Assembly (NCBI RefSeq): GCF_038595065.1
Contig: NZ_CP152003.1
Span: 2,708,001-2,772,000 of the forward strand
Origin: Sutcliffiella sp. FSL R7-0096
GTDB taxonomy: Bacteria > Bacillota > Bacilli > Bacillales > Bacillaceae_I
Reading direction: 5' to 3'
Length of the DNA stretch: 64,000 nt
Made by a program: the position numbers and the translations under genes. Below are positions 8,153 to 17,738 of the stretch, in pieces. Numbering within the stretch: position 1 is the stretch's first letter; each line of letters opens with the position of its first letter. The notes beneath the pieces were generated by a model. The model worked only from the letters and a program-made list of their open reading frames with translations, was not told the origin of the DNA and ran no database searches.

Positions 8153-9295
8153 CTATCCTTTTCTAGGTGGGCGCTTACCCCAGTATTGATAGAAATCGGT
8201 TTTGATGAAACCATTGAATAGTTTACGTTTCTTTGTTGCTTTCTTCCCATAGAAGCTTTCAAAGCCTTCATGGGATGTCAACATATAAACAGACCATGTA
8301 TCCAATTCAGAGAAAGCCTTCCCCATCTCGCGGTACATCTTTTCCACTTCAGGTCGTTCTCCGAGACGTTCGCCGTATGGCGGGTTCCCGATTATGACTC
8401 CATATTCTTTTCTGGTAGTAAAATCACTTACTTGCATCTGTTTAAAGTCAATCAGTTCTCCAAGTCCAGCCTCGAATGCATTTTCTTTGGCAATCGTTAT
8501 CATACGGTGATCGATATCATAGCCGGCAATATCAAGGGGCTGATCATAATTGGCTTTGTCTTCCATTTCTTCACGTGCGGTATTCCATAAATCCTCTCCT
8601 ACCCAGTGCCAATCTTCAGAAACAAAGTCCCGGTTAAAGCCAGGCGCAATGTTTTGTCCAATTAATGCTGCTTCAATTGGGATAGTACCGGATCCACAAA
8701 ATGGATCAACAAACGGTTTATCAGGATACCAGTTAGTCAACATGACTAGGGCAGCTGCAAGTGTTTCCTTAAGCGGTGCCTCCCCTTGGTCAGCTCGATA
8801 GCCGCGTTTATGCAAGCCAATACCTGAAGCGTCGATGGTAATTTGAGCAACATCTTTCAACAGGGCCACTTCAATTTTATAAACGGCCCCTTTTTCATCC
8901 AACCAGGCGGATTGAATATTGTAATGCGCCTTCATTTTTTCCACTACTGCTTTTTTTACGATAGCTTGGCAATCCGGCACACTGAAAAGTTTGGATTTTA
9001 CCGACTTCCCAATAACCGGGAATTCAGCATCTTCCGGAAGAAAGTCACCCCAAGGCAGAGCCTTTGTCTTCTCAAAAAGCTCCTCAAAAGACGTGGCTCT
9101 GAACTCTCCCACCACTACTTTGATGCGGTCTGCTGTACGTAACCAAAGGTTTGCTCGACAGATTGCCATGGCATCCCCCTTGAAGATAACCTTCCCATTA
9201 TCCACTGTACATTCATAACCTAGATCTCTTACTTCCTTTGCTACAAGGGATTCTAGACCCATTGCTGCGGTTGCGATCAATGTATAGTTCTTCAC
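8153..9295 (-). CDS. ypsC: THUMP-domain rRNA/RNA guanine-N2 methyltransferase (YpsC/RlmL type)
   Basis: 380 aa, GTG start with SD AGGGTG 7 nt upstream. The N-terminal ~160 aa are a ferredoxin-like/THUMP RNA-binding region. The Rossmann methyltransferase domain follows, with SAM motif DPFCGSGTIPIEAA and catalytic motif IIGNPPYGERLG (N-P-P-Y), which marks exocyclic-amine N-methylation. It corresponds to the methyltransferase half of E. coli RlmL (23S rRNA m2G). It lies just downstream of rnpB, as in B. subtilis. Confidence 0.92.
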   Translation of the reverse strand: MKNYTLIATAAMGLESLVAKEVRDLGYECTVDNGKVIFKGDAMAICRANLWLRTADRIKVVVGEFRATSFEELFEKTKALPWGDFLPEDAEFPVIGKSVKSKLFSVPDCQAIVKKAVVEKMKAHYNIQSAWLDEKGAVYKIEVALLKDVAQITIDASGIGLHKRGYRADQGEAPLKETLAAALVMLTNWYPDKPFVDPFCGSGTIPIEAALIGQNIAPGFNRDFVSEDWHWVGEDLWNTAREEMEDKANYDQPLDIAGYDIDHRMITIAKENAFEAGLGELIDFKQMQVSDFTTRKEYGVIIGNPPYGERLGERPEVEKMYREMGKAFSELDTWSVYMLTSHEGFESFYGKKATKKRKLFNGFIKTDFYQYWGKRPPRKG

Positions 9296-9372
9296 TAAAG
9301 TTTCACCCTAACTGTAATCGATTTCTACTATGTATTTTTTACAACAAGTATCTAAAAATATCCCATCTATCA

Positions 9373-9402
9373 AATAAAGCTCTCCTGGCAACAGGAGAGC
9401 TT
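9373..9402 (-). terminator. Terminator of rnpB
   Basis: A strong stem with arms AAGCTCTCCTG / CAGGAGAGCTT, followed on the minus strand by TTATTTG. It begins ~33 nt after the 3' end of the RNase P RNA. Confidence 0.8.
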
Positions 9403-9435
9403 ATGTTACATAATCATAGTTGGATGCGACATTCA

Positions 9436-9844
9436 ATCAATAGTGATCTGTAAGCCATGTTCTGTTCCTTTGTACTGCAAACGGATCGCTCCTTGTACGC
9501 AGGTGGTAACCATCTGTCTACAGAAACTTTAAAGTATCTGTCCCTCTCATCGTTTGGTTCCTTAGAGAAGGTGCCCCTACCATTATTTGGGTTTCTCGCT
9601 CGAGGGGTTTACCTCGTTCCACTCTTACAATTTCTTGTAAGACTACGTCACTGTGGCACTTTCAAGGTATTAACACCATATCTTAAAAGACTTAGGTGCT
9701 TTCCCTGCCGTTAGCTTCGTCCGAAAACCAAGCTACCCTAGCTTATTTTTTCGCTAGGCACGAACACTACAGGCATCTCAGCCTGTGCGAGCATGGACTT
9801 TCCTCTACAGCCGAAACTGTAGCGGTTACCCAATCACTATTGAT
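9436..9844 (-). ncRNA. rnpB: RNase P RNA, Bacillus (type B)
   Basis: About 409 nt, near the B. subtilis length of ~401. Ends were set from the perfect 12-bp P1 helix (9833-9844 pairing with 9436-9447). Conserved blocks on the minus strand include GAGGAAAGTCCATGCTCGCA, AAAGTGCCACAGTGACG, GTGGAACG followed by GTAAACCCCTCGAGCGAGAA, and the 3' GAACATGGCTTACAGA. It is the catalytic RNA that cleaves tRNA 5' leaders with the RnpA protein. Its place between ypsC and gpsB is the usual Bacillus one. Exact termini may differ by a few nt. Confidence 0.96.
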
Positions 9845-9857
9845 GTCAGCAAAATAT

Positions 9858-9886
9858 AGTATAGTAAATTTGAGCGATGATTGCAA
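9858..9886 (-). promoter_or_regulatory. rnpB promoter
   Basis: On the minus strand: -35 TTGCAA (9881-9886), 17-bp spacer, -10 TATACT (9858-9863). The predicted transcription start near 9851 is a few nt before P1. Confidence 0.75.
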
Positions 9887-9899
9887 CTGTAAATTACTG

Positions 9900-10205
9900 T
9901 CAGTCGTATAACTTGCTTCCGAATACATGTTTCTCGAGGTTCGAAAGCCTTCTCAGTATGTCAAAGTTGGTAGAACCACTGTTTGTATTTGTCTGCTGTG
10001 GCTTTTTCCCTGCTTCTTCAACCTGTCTTTTCAGCCTTGCGTTTTCTTGGACCAATAGGTCATACTCCTGGTAAAACGTTTCGTAATCTTTGATTACCAC
10101 ATCTAAAAACTTATCCACATCCTCAGCTTTATAACCCCTCATACCTGATTTGAACTCTTTTTCCAGGATTTCTTTTGACGTTAACTTAATTTTATCTGAT
10201 AGCAT
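9900..10205 (-). CDS. gpsB: Cell division protein GpsB
   Basis: 101 aa. The N-terminal DivIVA-like membrane-binding domain contains [20 protein letters not shown] coiled coil follows (residues ~35-68, [20 protein letters not shown]), then a polar linker and a short C-terminal helix [15 protein letters not shown]. GpsB shuttles PBP1 and other wall enzymes between septum and side wall; ponA is in the same window. SD GAGGTGAGGA precedes the ATG. Confidence 0.97.
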   Translation of the reverse strand: MLSDKIKLTSKEILEKEFKSGMRGYKAEDVDKFLDVVIKDYETFYQEYDLLVQENARLKRQVEEAGKKPQQTNTNSGSTNFDILRRLSNLEKHVFGSKLYD

Positions 10206-10299
10206 AAGTTCCTCACCTCAATGCGAGTGCCCAATTTGTCGTGTTTCTCACTAATGGGTCACTTGTCAATTTCTATTTTTATAAGTTCTTCTTATCTCA

Positions 10300-10866
10300 T
10301 TACCAATTTTGTGGGTCATTAAACTGTTCTTCTTCAACTACAAGTTGAAGTTCATAGCTGTCAATTATATATAAAGGGTAATCGGATATTTCCGATTTTT
10401 TTCGGGCGAGCTCGATGATATATTTAGGACTCCCCGGACCCTCTTCATCATAAACCACTAGTAATCCATCTGACTTATCCACGATGAATTGATTTTTTAA
10501 TCGTAGCTGTAGAGGGGATTCGTACTTCTTTTTAGTAATGGAATCAATATGATTAGCTTGTGACAAAATAAACTCATAATACTCCCTATTTTGCTCACTC
10601 CATTTTTCTTCCTGCTCTAGAAATGGAGTGAAGACAGCCAATTTCAGCTCTGGAAATGTCAGCTGCAGATCATATACCACTTCCGCCGCCCAAAGCTCCA
10701 CTCCCAACTGTCCGCTGATGACAATCCATTCTAACTCATTGTTCTCTTCTAGTAAAGCTGTTAGCCGTTTCTGTATCGCCTTTTTAATGAAGCCGATGGC
10801 TGGATCATCTTTTTTAAATATTTGAAGTTCTTGCGGTTTATACCCAGTAATTACTAATACCTTCAT
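10300..10866 (-). CDS. ypsA: SLOG-superfamily protein YpsA
   Basis: 188 aa from ATG 10864-10866 with SD GAGGTG; the GTG two codons upstream is part of that SD. The N-terminus [17 protein letters not shown] and the [22 protein letters not shown] segment are typical of the YpsA (DUF1273) group of nucleotide-binding SLOG proteins, linked in the literature to cell division together with gpsB. Neighbour order matches B. subtilis. Confidence 0.92.
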   Translation of the reverse strand: MKVLVITGYKPQELQIFKKDDPAIGFIKKAIQKRLTALLEENNELEWIVISGQLGVELWAAEVVYDLQLTFPELKLAVFTPFLEQEEKWSEQNREYYEFILSQANHIDSITKKKYESPLQLRLKNQFIVDKSDGLLVVYDEEGPGSPKYIIELARKKSEISDYPLYIIDSYELQLVVEEEQFNDPQNW

Positions 10867-10934
10867 AAGCACCTCTATCTAAAATAATAAATAGAAAGCG
10901 AAAAAAGCGCAAGTTTTATACGAATTATGTAAAG

Positions 10935-10965
10935 GAAAAAAGAACTGACATAAAGCCAGTTCTTT
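10935..10965 (-). terminator. Terminator of the cotD-like gene
   Basis: The stem AAAGAACTG / CAGTTCTTT is followed by U-rich sequence on the minus strand. It lies ~40 nt after the stop. Confidence 0.75.
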
Positions 10966-11006
10966 CACCCCATTATTTATTTTAGCAAAGCGAATGGTAA
11001 ATCCGC

Positions 11007-11438
11007 TTATCTTCCATAGCCATGAGACTTACATTTACCAGGCATTCCGCCATGTCCCATTCCAGGACCTTGTTGTGCACCCATTACCTGACCAGGCATT
11101 CCCATTTGACCATATGCCACATTGGCGTGGGCGCCCATTACTTGACCAGGCATTCCCATTTGGCCATATCCAGGGCCGGTTTGTGCTCCCATCACTTGAC
11201 CAGGTAGACCACCCATTCCAGGGCCACCAGGGCCACAATTGAAGTGTTGGTGAGACACAGAATCCACCATGGAATCCGTGTGTGGGTAATAGTGTTTGTG
11301 TTGGAACTGTTGGTTGTTTACATATGTTGTGTGTGAAGGATGGATGTGAGGAACCTCGGTAGTAGAATAAAGATTCTTTACACAACATTTAGTAGGGTGG
11401 ACGATTGGTGCCATCATGTTAGGTCTGCAGTTGTACAT
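11007..11438 (-). CDS. cotD: Spore inner-coat protein CotD with a long repeat tail
   Basis: 143 aa, versus about 75 aa for B. subtilis CotD as I remember it. Residues 1-~68 are CotD-like: MYNCRPNMMAPIVHPTKCC, then PHIHPSHTTYVNNQQFQHKH and a His-rich stretch. The remainder is a Gly/Met/Pro/Gln-rich tail with three repeats of GMPGQVMGA or LPGQVMGA, ending GKCKSHGYGR. SD GGAG before ATG 11438. The gene sits between ypsA and yprB as in B. subtilis. Expression in the mother cell is inferred from family knowledge. Confidence 0.88.
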   Translation of the reverse strand: MYNCRPNMMAPIVHPTKCCVKNLYSTTEVPHIHPSHTTYVNNQQFQHKHYYPHTDSMVDSVSHQHFNCGPGGPGMGGLPGQVMGAQTGPGYGQMGMPGQVMGAHANVAYGQMGMPGQVMGAQQGPGMGHGGMPGKCKSHGYGR

Positions 11439-11653
11439 ACTTTCAATCTCCTTTCAATTTGTTTTTCTCTTTACATTAACAAACTATGAAAGAAGGGAGA
11501 TACATGTACTAATACAAACACCTATTTTCACAAGATATATACATTTTCCTACCATTTTTATAGTAAAATCGTGTAGATATTTTCCTTTAAATTGGAAAGA
11601 CCAAATAACGTAAGGCCGATAACAACAAAAAACAGACATAAAATAAATCTAGA

Positions 11654-11733
11654 CAACGTGCTCTCTCTCCCATGTATCTAATAGTAGTTTTGTCATTCAC
11701 AATAGTTAATTTTACATGGTAAAAAGCACGTTG
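11654..11733. other. 80-nt imperfect long hairpin in the cotD-mrfB gap
   Basis: The arms CAACGTGCT...CATGTA and TACATGG...AGCACGTTG pair over ~21 nt with a two-base length difference. On the minus strand a T-rich run follows, so it may be an unusually large terminator for mrfB, or a small MITE. I see nothing else in 11439-11778. Confidence 0.5.
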
Positions 11734-11778
11734 ACAATATAAGTTTTACAGAAATTAAGACAAAAAGCGAAAAAAATT

Positions 11779-13041
11779 TCATTTATTCAACTTTCTTTGC
11801 AATCGTTTCATTCTCTTTTCAAAATCTGATATAACGGAAGGAATGTTTTTCGATAAACCTTTATTTCTTTGATTGTAATAATCCAGGGATTTTTCCGTAT
11901 AAAACAAGGCAAGCGACACGTCTTTTTCTTTATGCTCGAGGATTTTCGCCAATTCTATCCCTGCAACTTCCTTCTCGGGGTTATCTTCATGCTCAAAACA
12001 TTGGAGGAACAGCATTCTAGCCTCTTGATAATTTCGCTCCTGTTTCTTCAGCATACCCAATTTAAAAGTTGCCTCCCAAGAGGAACCGACAATGTTCTTA
12101 TATATTGCAGCTGCCGCTTTTTTTTCTCCCAATGCATCATACCAACGTCCTACCTCAAATTCTTCGATTTTATTTCTTTCTTCGTTCCCGACCAAAAGAA
12201 GCTTCGACAGGTGTGCATACAAGGTAATGAGGGTGAGCACATCCCATTCATTGTGTTTGAGCACTCCTTTAATCCCCCGCATTTCATGTGTTTTTACATA
12301 ATCAAAATAGATCATGGGAGCCAAAAAGCCTGGTACGTCATCTTTACGGTGAATGCCAAGGATTTCCTTCTCAACATTTGTAAGCCTAACCGATTCCATT
12401 TTATTTTTCCAAAGCCTTCTTGATGCATGCAAAAGATCATAGTGGCCGAAGGAAGGGAGCTTCGGCACATGCTCTCTTACTAGCGTGTGACGCGTCCTCA
12501 CTTGCGGCCAATCAAATGCCTTCCCATTATAGGTGACCAATGTCGTGTAATCTACTTCTTCCAAAAAGCTATGATAAAGCGCCACTTCGTTACCCGGGCC
12601 AGGAAGCAAGTGTTGCCTAACTATTACTTTATCTTCTAGCAACCTGGCATAACCAAGAAGAAAAATGGTGGTTCCCGTTCCACCACTTAACCCTGTAGTT
12701 TCCGTATCAAAAAAGAATAGGTCAGAAGCATGATGGCCTTTTGCAGATAATGGATGATCTACGTCAGATGCTTGCCACTCTTTCATTACAGGCAACAGGT
12801 CTCCAAGTCTATACTTTCCATGGCGATGGTCCAAATCATATTCCACTTCCCTGATAAGGCAATACTCACCATTGGCATAATACGGCCTAGTACCGAAAGA
12901 TTCCCACTCTTTCGTATTTGGTATTTCAATCTGGCTGGAAACAGAAGTCTCTTTGAATCGATCCACTTCCTTCTCTGTTGATATGGAAGCATCTGTTTGT
13001 AGATGTTTTTTCATCCTTTTGAGTTTGTTCCTCATGCTCAT
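11779..13041 (-). CDS. mrfB: DEDD exonuclease-fold protein MrfB/YprB with TPR-like C-terminus
   Basis: 420 aa from ATG 13039-13041 (SD GGGGTG 6 nt upstream; the upstream GTG is inside that SD). The RNase H-like/DnaQ-type domain has FFDTETTGLSGGTG (first Asp and Glu), TYNGKAFDWPQV (second Asp) and HNEWDVLTL (His/Asp). The last ~130 aa are helical and TPR-like. In B. subtilis MrfB acts with the helicase MrfA in excision of mitomycin C adducts. Here it follows mrfA by 15 nt with no terminator between them, an operon. Confidence 0.93.
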   Translation of the reverse strand: MSMRNKLKRMKKHLQTDASISTEKEVDRFKETSVSSQIEIPNTKEWESFGTRPYYANGEYCLIREVEYDLDHRHGKYRLGDLLPVMKEWQASDVDHPLSAKGHHASDLFFFDTETTGLSGGTGTTIFLLGYARLLEDKVIVRQHLLPGPGNEVALYHSFLEEVDYTTLVTYNGKAFDWPQVRTRHTLVREHVPKLPSFGHYDLLHASRRLWKNKMESVRLTNVEKEILGIHRKDDVPGFLAPMIYFDYVKTHEMRGIKGVLKHNEWDVLTLITLYAHLSKLLLVGNEERNKIEEFEVGRWYDALGEKKAAAAIYKNIVGSSWEATFKLGMLKKQERNYQEARMLFLQCFEHEDNPEKEVAGIELAKILEHKEKDVSLALFYTEKSLDYYNQRNKGLSKNIPSVISDFEKRMKRLQRKLNK

Positions 13042-13056
13042 TCTTTTCACCCCACT

Positions 13057-15324
13057 CTACACAAGTTCTCGAAGAAGTGATAGGGCCAACTGTTTGGAAT
13101 TTTCGTCAGGATAATCCGCACCTATACATGACGGACATCCAGATCGACATGGACAGCTACCAATCAACTCGCTTGCTCTACTAAGTAGTTCATTTATATG
13201 GGAAAATGCCTTTTCGCTAAGTCCTACTCCACCTGGATAACGATCATAGAAATATATTACGGGTTTCTCATCATGAGTGGATTTGACTTGTGGGACTACC
13301 TGAACATCCATCGGCTCACACATCAACAACAAAGGCGCCACATGTTTTAAGGCATGTGCGATGCCTAGCAAACTTTTTTCTAAATCATCTCCCTTGAGGC
13401 TTTGTGTGATTTCCTCCTCTAAGGTTATCCATGTGGCACTCGTCTGCAATTCTTCTTCAGGCAGGTATATGGGTCCAGACCCTATATTTTCATGTGTTTC
13501 AAATTTGATTTTCTTAAATATCGTTGCCATGGCTCTAACAGAAACATCCCCGAAAGATATGGTACCAGCGGAATACTCCATCTGCTTGTCCACTTCCAGA
13601 ACGTCCAAGGAAACCGCAAGATTCGCATCGGTAAAGTAGTCAACATTGACTTCCCTGACAAACGCCTTCTTTTCTTCCCAATCCAGCTTTTCCACTTGAT
13701 ATTGAACACCTTGATGAAGGTAGATTGCCTCATCATGAAGAAGTGTCATCGAGCTAAAACGGTCCATTTCTCCTATCACCTTATTGGCTGGTTCAGAGGA
13801 CTGATCGACAATGATGACGTTCTCCTGGGAAGCTGAACGTAAACTGATGTTATGAGCAGGAAATGCGTCATTCATCCAATGCCACTTGCCTCCGTTTTCG
13901 TGAAGAACCCTCTCTTCAGTCAAATAATCAAGGATGTCCTCTAACTCCACTCCATCAAAGGTATCCCCTTTTTTAAATGGCAACTCATATGCAGCACACT
14001 TAATATGATCAACGAGAATAACAAGGTTATTGGGGTTGATTCTTGCTGATTCTGGATTGCTCTTCAGGAAGAACTCAGGGTGCTGGATGACGTACTGATC
14101 AAGTGGATTGGAGCTTGCAACCATTACAATGACTGCTTCCCCCTGTCTTCTTCCAGCACGTCCCGCTTGCTGCCAAGCACTTGCAATCGTACCTGGATAA
14201 CCAGTCATGATACACACCTGTAACTGTCCTATATCGACCCCGAGTTCAAGTGCATTTGTACTGATGACACCATATATCTCACCATTCCTCAAACCTTTTT
14301 CAATTGCCCTTCGCTGAGTGGGCAAATAGCCTCCACGATACCCTTGAATGGATTTTTCCCCAAGCTGATCCTTCACGAGGTCTTTCAGGTATGTTAGTAA
14401 GATCTCCACCCTTACCCGGCTCTTTGCAAACACAATGGTCTGTATTTTTTCCTGAAGAAATTCGGAGGCTAGCTTTCTTACTTCCAATGTGGCACTCCTT
14501 CTTATATTGAGTGGCTTATTGACAATCGGGGGATTATAAAAAACAATATGCTTCTTGCTTGATGGTGCTCCGTTATTGTTAATTAGTTCAAAGGATTCTC
14601 CAGTCAGCTCTTCTGCCAATTCTTTCGGGTTCGCAATTGTGGCAGATGTACAAATGAATGTTGGATTGCTGCCATAAAAGTTGCAGATCCGTTTTAGCCT
14701 TCGTATCACATTGGCTACATGGCTGCCAAATACCCCCCTATAAGTATGCAGTTCATCTATCACGATATACTCCAGGTTTTCGAAGAGTGAAACCCATTTT
14801 GTGTGATGTGGCAAAATGGCGGAATGTAGCATATCGGGATTTGTGATCACCACATGTCCCGCTTTTCTTACCTTTTGTCTGATAGTCGGTGCGGTGTCTC
14901 CATCATAGGTATAGCTGTTGATTGGAACGCCCATCTGCGTAATGATTTCGTTCAATTCACTCTTTTGATCTTGTGCAAGTGCTTTCGTAGGAAATAGATA
15001 AAGTGCACGGGCATCATTGTTCTGAACGATTTTTTGAAGAACGGGCAGATTGTAACATAACGTTTTACCGGATGCTGTCGGTGTGACGGCAACAAAATGT
15101 CTTTTATATATAGCTGCTTCAAAAGCAGCAGCCTGGTGTGTATATAAAGAGGAAATACCTCTATTGGTTAATGATTGTAATAGCCTTTTGTCTATCTCTT
15201 TTGGGAATGGTACGGACTGTGCTTCTTTAGGAGGAACTGTTTCCCAGTGTACAATATTTTTTGCTATCGACTCTTCCCTTTTCATCCAGTCAATAACTTC
15301 ATAAATCGTTTTTCTCCATTTCAT
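13057..15324 (-). CDS. mrfA: DEAD/DEAH-box helicase MrfA/YprA
   Basis: 755 aa. SF2 helicase: Walker A TPTASGKT (81-88), DELH (190-193) in VIDELHTYRG, SATIANP motif III, and motif VI QQAGRAGRR. The C-terminal DUF1998-type region ends with a four-cysteine cluster CPCRSGCPSC that probably binds zinc. It is a 3'-5' helicase of the mitomycin repair pathway in B. subtilis. SD GAGGTG precedes the ATG. Downstream mrfB is in the same unit. Confidence 0.95.
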   Translation of the reverse strand: MKWRKTIYEVIDWMKREESIAKNIVHWETVPPKEAQSVPFPKEIDKRLLQSLTNRGISSLYTHQAAAFEAAIYKRHFVAVTPTASGKTLCYNLPVLQKIVQNNDARALYLFPTKALAQDQKSELNEIITQMGVPINSYTYDGDTAPTIRQKVRKAGHVVITNPDMLHSAILPHHTKWVSLFENLEYIVIDELHTYRGVFGSHVANVIRRLKRICNFYGSNPTFICTSATIANPKELAEELTGESFELINNNGAPSSKKHIVFYNPPIVNKPLNIRRSATLEVRKLASEFLQEKIQTIVFAKSRVRVEILLTYLKDLVKDQLGEKSIQGYRGGYLPTQRRAIEKGLRNGEIYGVISTNALELGVDIGQLQVCIMTGYPGTIASAWQQAGRAGRRQGEAVIVMVASSNPLDQYVIQHPEFFLKSNPESARINPNNLVILVDHIKCAAYELPFKKGDTFDGVELEDILDYLTEERVLHENGGKWHWMNDAFPAHNISLRSASQENVIIVDQSSEPANKVIGEMDRFSSMTLLHDEAIYLHQGVQYQVEKLDWEEKKAFVREVNVDYFTDANLAVSLDVLEVDKQMEYSAGTISFGDVSVRAMATIFKKIKFETHENIGSGPIYLPEEELQTSATWITLEEEITQSLKGDDLEKSLLGIAHALKHVAPLLLMCEPMDVQVVPQVKSTHDEKPVIYFYDRYPGGVGLSEKAFSHINELLSRASELIGSCPCRSGCPSCIGADYPDENSKQLALSLLRELV

Positions 15325-15383
15325 GCGCTCACCTCATTGTCTACTATCTATTTTAGCGAATAAGCGTTCGGTTCGTAAAGTCT

Positions 15384-15420
15384 AAAAAAGAAAAACCAAG
15401 CACTTTTCAGCACTTGGTTT
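15384..15420 (-). terminator. Terminator of the ydjO-like gene
   Basis: The stem ACCAAG..CTTGGT with further weak pairing is followed by TTTTTCTTTTTT on the minus strand. Confidence 0.75.
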
Positions 15421-15438
15421 TCCGTTCTGATAATGTAT

Positions 15439-15651
15439 TTACATCTTCTGATTTTGACTGTAGTTGTTGATGACTGCTAAGACTTTGGTGGATTGTGTCA
15501 TGTCACTCTGACATAAAGGGCATGTAGGGACTTCGCTCTCACTGTTCTTGAAATTATCTCTCATCCAGCCGTTGCAATCCTCTGATTCACAAACCCATAC
15601 TTTCGTTTCCTCGGTAACGATCTCTTCAACTTCTCTTCTTCCAAAAGCCAT
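15439..15651 (-). CDS. YdjO-like (cold-inducible) zinc-ribbon protein
   Basis: 70 aa. Two cysteine pairs, VWVCESEDCNGWMRDNF and TCPLCQSDM, form a small zinc ribbon as in the YdjO family. SD GGAGAG lies 8 nt before the ATG. Single-gene unit with its own terminator. YdjO has been described as cold-inducible in B. subtilis; no molecular role is known. Confidence 0.85.
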   Translation of the reverse strand: MAFGRREVEEIVTEETKVWVCESEDCNGWMRDNFKNSESEVPTCPLCQSDMTQSTKVLAVINNYSQNQKM

Positions 15652-15815
15652 AGTACCACTCTCCTATCTGTTGAGGTGGGGCGCAGTTTATCCTCACTAA
15701 TATACTCTTAGTATTCCAATTTACGAGGAAAAAATAAGAAAAAAATAAAAAAAGCATCCTCGCCATACAATCTCTTCCATTAAATTATAACATATATTCA
15801 GTGAAAAAGCATGCT

Positions 15816-17738
15816 TCATGTCATTTTATTAACGATGCGATTTAACCATTTTATATTCGTTTTTGCGACAATTTGCGGTACATTATTCGATAAAGCATAG
15901 ATTGTTTCTTCTTCTTTAATAATCTGAAACCCCGCATCAAGGAAAGAAGGAACCTCTTCTTTATTTATACTCGGAACAATTACGATAAAACCGTATCTAT
16001 CCATCTCATTTTCAAACTTCTGACACAGAAAAACACTCTGCATATGTGAGTCGTGGTCCAATTCGATCCTTTCCATCACAATAAGATTGTCCATCCATTT
16101 TTGATAATAAATATTTCCTTGATCAGAGGAGTAGACATAGATTGTTTTATTGTTGAAAAGTGGGTGTGCAATATGATGTTCACCCTCAGAAACCATCTCA
16201 AACAAAGAGGAAGATTCCTTCCATCTTTTGAAAAACAAACCAAAATAGATAAGCAGGATTGCCAGCAATACTCCAAAACTTACGTCTTGCCACAATGACT
16301 GTGTATCAAGAGAAAAGAGGTCTTGCAATCTCCTTGGTACAATACGTTGTATATAAGAGATCTGGAGAGATCCCACGATAACATAAATCAAGGCAATTGC
16401 TAAAAGGATAACACCGTCAATAAGGCCTTTCACAAAAGTATATTGACTGCTTTTTCTGTAAAAAAGCTTTCTTGAAAAATACAATAGTAGCATCGCAACA
16501 ACGAAAAGAACCGCTTCCCAGAAATGGAATCCTTTCGAAAAGCTTACTAGTATTCCGAAAGCAAGAATGAAAAATGTAAAATAATATGCCCTCTTCACCC
16601 TATCTTCAATGGCTCTTGCCAAAACAAGTAAAGTGATACCTATAGTAATAGAAAACTGATGGGAGATTTGCATCATTTCCATGGATAGAAATTCATTCGC
16701 AATGGTAATTTTTCGTACGATTGCAGGAATGACCGGAAACAATACTAATAATGCTCCCACAATAAGTACCCATATGGAAAGGATCCGATGGCATAATAAC
16801 GACCAAGAACGTCTTTCTGGCAACAGCGATTTCCATGCTTTCTCCTTAAACATAAAGTAAAAGAAAAAAACAACACTTATGAGAAAAGGCACTACATAAT
16901 ACACTAAACGATACAGGAGAAGCAGTGCCACCAGTTTTTCTTCATAAACCCCAAAAGAAGCGAATCCCACTAAAACCACAAAATCAAAAGCCCCAACACC
17001 ACCTGGCACTGTGCTTAATACACCTGCAATGGCTGCCATAAAGAAAAGAGTAAAGGTTATGACTACCGGAACCTCGACATTCAACAGAACGGAAGTCTGC
17101 CAGAACACAATCCCTGCAAAAGCCCACTCCAAAATAGAAACGCCTATCAGCATGAACTGTTGCCTTGTTTGCAAGCTTTTCGTTAAATGACTTGCTATGA
17201 AAATGAAGAACAAATAACCGCTCATAATGAGGAGAGGCAATTTCAATATCGGATATTCTAAAAGTAGAGCAGGGTATGACCATTCATAAAAGACAATCCA
17301 CCACGCAAATAAGGATAGACCGCAAAGCATATAAGGCAGGATTATTGTTACACTTTTTAATAGCATAGGGAATTCCCCTGTATATTTGCGATAATACAAT
17401 GTTCTTAACCCTACCCCCGCAAAACCGCCAAAACCCATAAAATTCGCGAAGGAATTGGAAGAAAAACCGTAAATCACCAGCTTTCTTGAAGGTATTTTCA
17501 AATTCAACCCCCTGGAAATGAAAATATCGTAAAAAATCATGGTGGAAACAGCCAACAATCCTAAAATCACTAGCCACGCAAAAGAGAAAAATCCTATATC
17601 CCGTATCTTTTCCAATACAAGAACCATATTAATGGATTGAATCTGTTTTTTCCCTTCAATATATAAAACAATCAAGATTGTTAACGGAAAAACAACCTTA
17701 AGTACTTTTAAAAAATATGTATTTTTTAATAACTGCAT
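15816..17738 (-). CDS. MprF-like membrane protein with shortened C-terminus
   Basis: 640 aa with about a dozen or more membrane helices through residue ~500. The block FSSNSFANFMGFGGFAGVG and the later GVLSTVPGGVGAFD are typical of the N-terminal flippase part of MprF (phosphatidylglycerol lysyltransferase), which translocates aminoacylated lipids and gives resistance to cationic peptides. MprF proteins are ~850 aa and end in a double-GNAT synthase domain. Here only ~135 soluble residues follow the helices, which looks like part of one GNAT half, so synthase activity is doubtful. The stop is natural: no matching frame continues downstream. Confidence 0.75.
   Translation of the reverse strand: MQLLKNTYFLKVLKVVFPLTILIVLYIEGKKQIQSINMVLVLEKIRDIGFFSFAWLVILGLLAVSTMIFYDIFISRGLNLKIPSRKLVIYGFSSNSFANFMGFGGFAGVGLRTLYYRKYTGEFPMLLKSVTIILPYMLCGLSLFAWWIVFYEWSYPALLLEYPILKLPLLIMSGYLFFIFIASHLTKSLQTRQQFMLIGVSILEWAFAGIVFWQTSVLLNVEVPVVITFTLFFMAAIAGVLSTVPGGVGAFDFVVLVGFASFGVYEEKLVALLLLYRLVYYVVPFLISVVFFFYFMFKEKAWKSLLPERRSWSLLCHRILSIWVLIVGALLVLFPVIPAIVRKITIANEFLSMEMMQISHQFSITIGITLLVLARAIEDRVKRAYYFTFFILAFGILVSFSKGFHFWEAVLFVVAMLLLYFSRKLFYRKSSQYTFVKGLIDGVILLAIALIYVIVGSLQISYIQRIVPRRLQDLFSLDTQSLWQDVSFGVLLAILLIYFGLFFKRWKESSSLFEMVSEGEHHIAHPLFNNKTIYVYSSDQGNIYYQKWMDNLIVMERIELDHDSHMQSVFLCQKFENEMDRYGFIVIVPSINKEEVPSFLDAGFQIIKEEETIYALSNNVPQIVAKTNIKWLNRIVNKMT

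Noticed and set aside
9457-9911. Several plus-strand ORFs over 60 codons
   Set aside because: They are antisense to RNase P RNA, whose conserved blocks and P1 helix are clear.
15816-17738. Frameshifted full-length mprF
   Set aside because: No continuation of the synthase domain in any frame between 15652 and 15815; the next gene (YdjO-like) is complete with its own SD.
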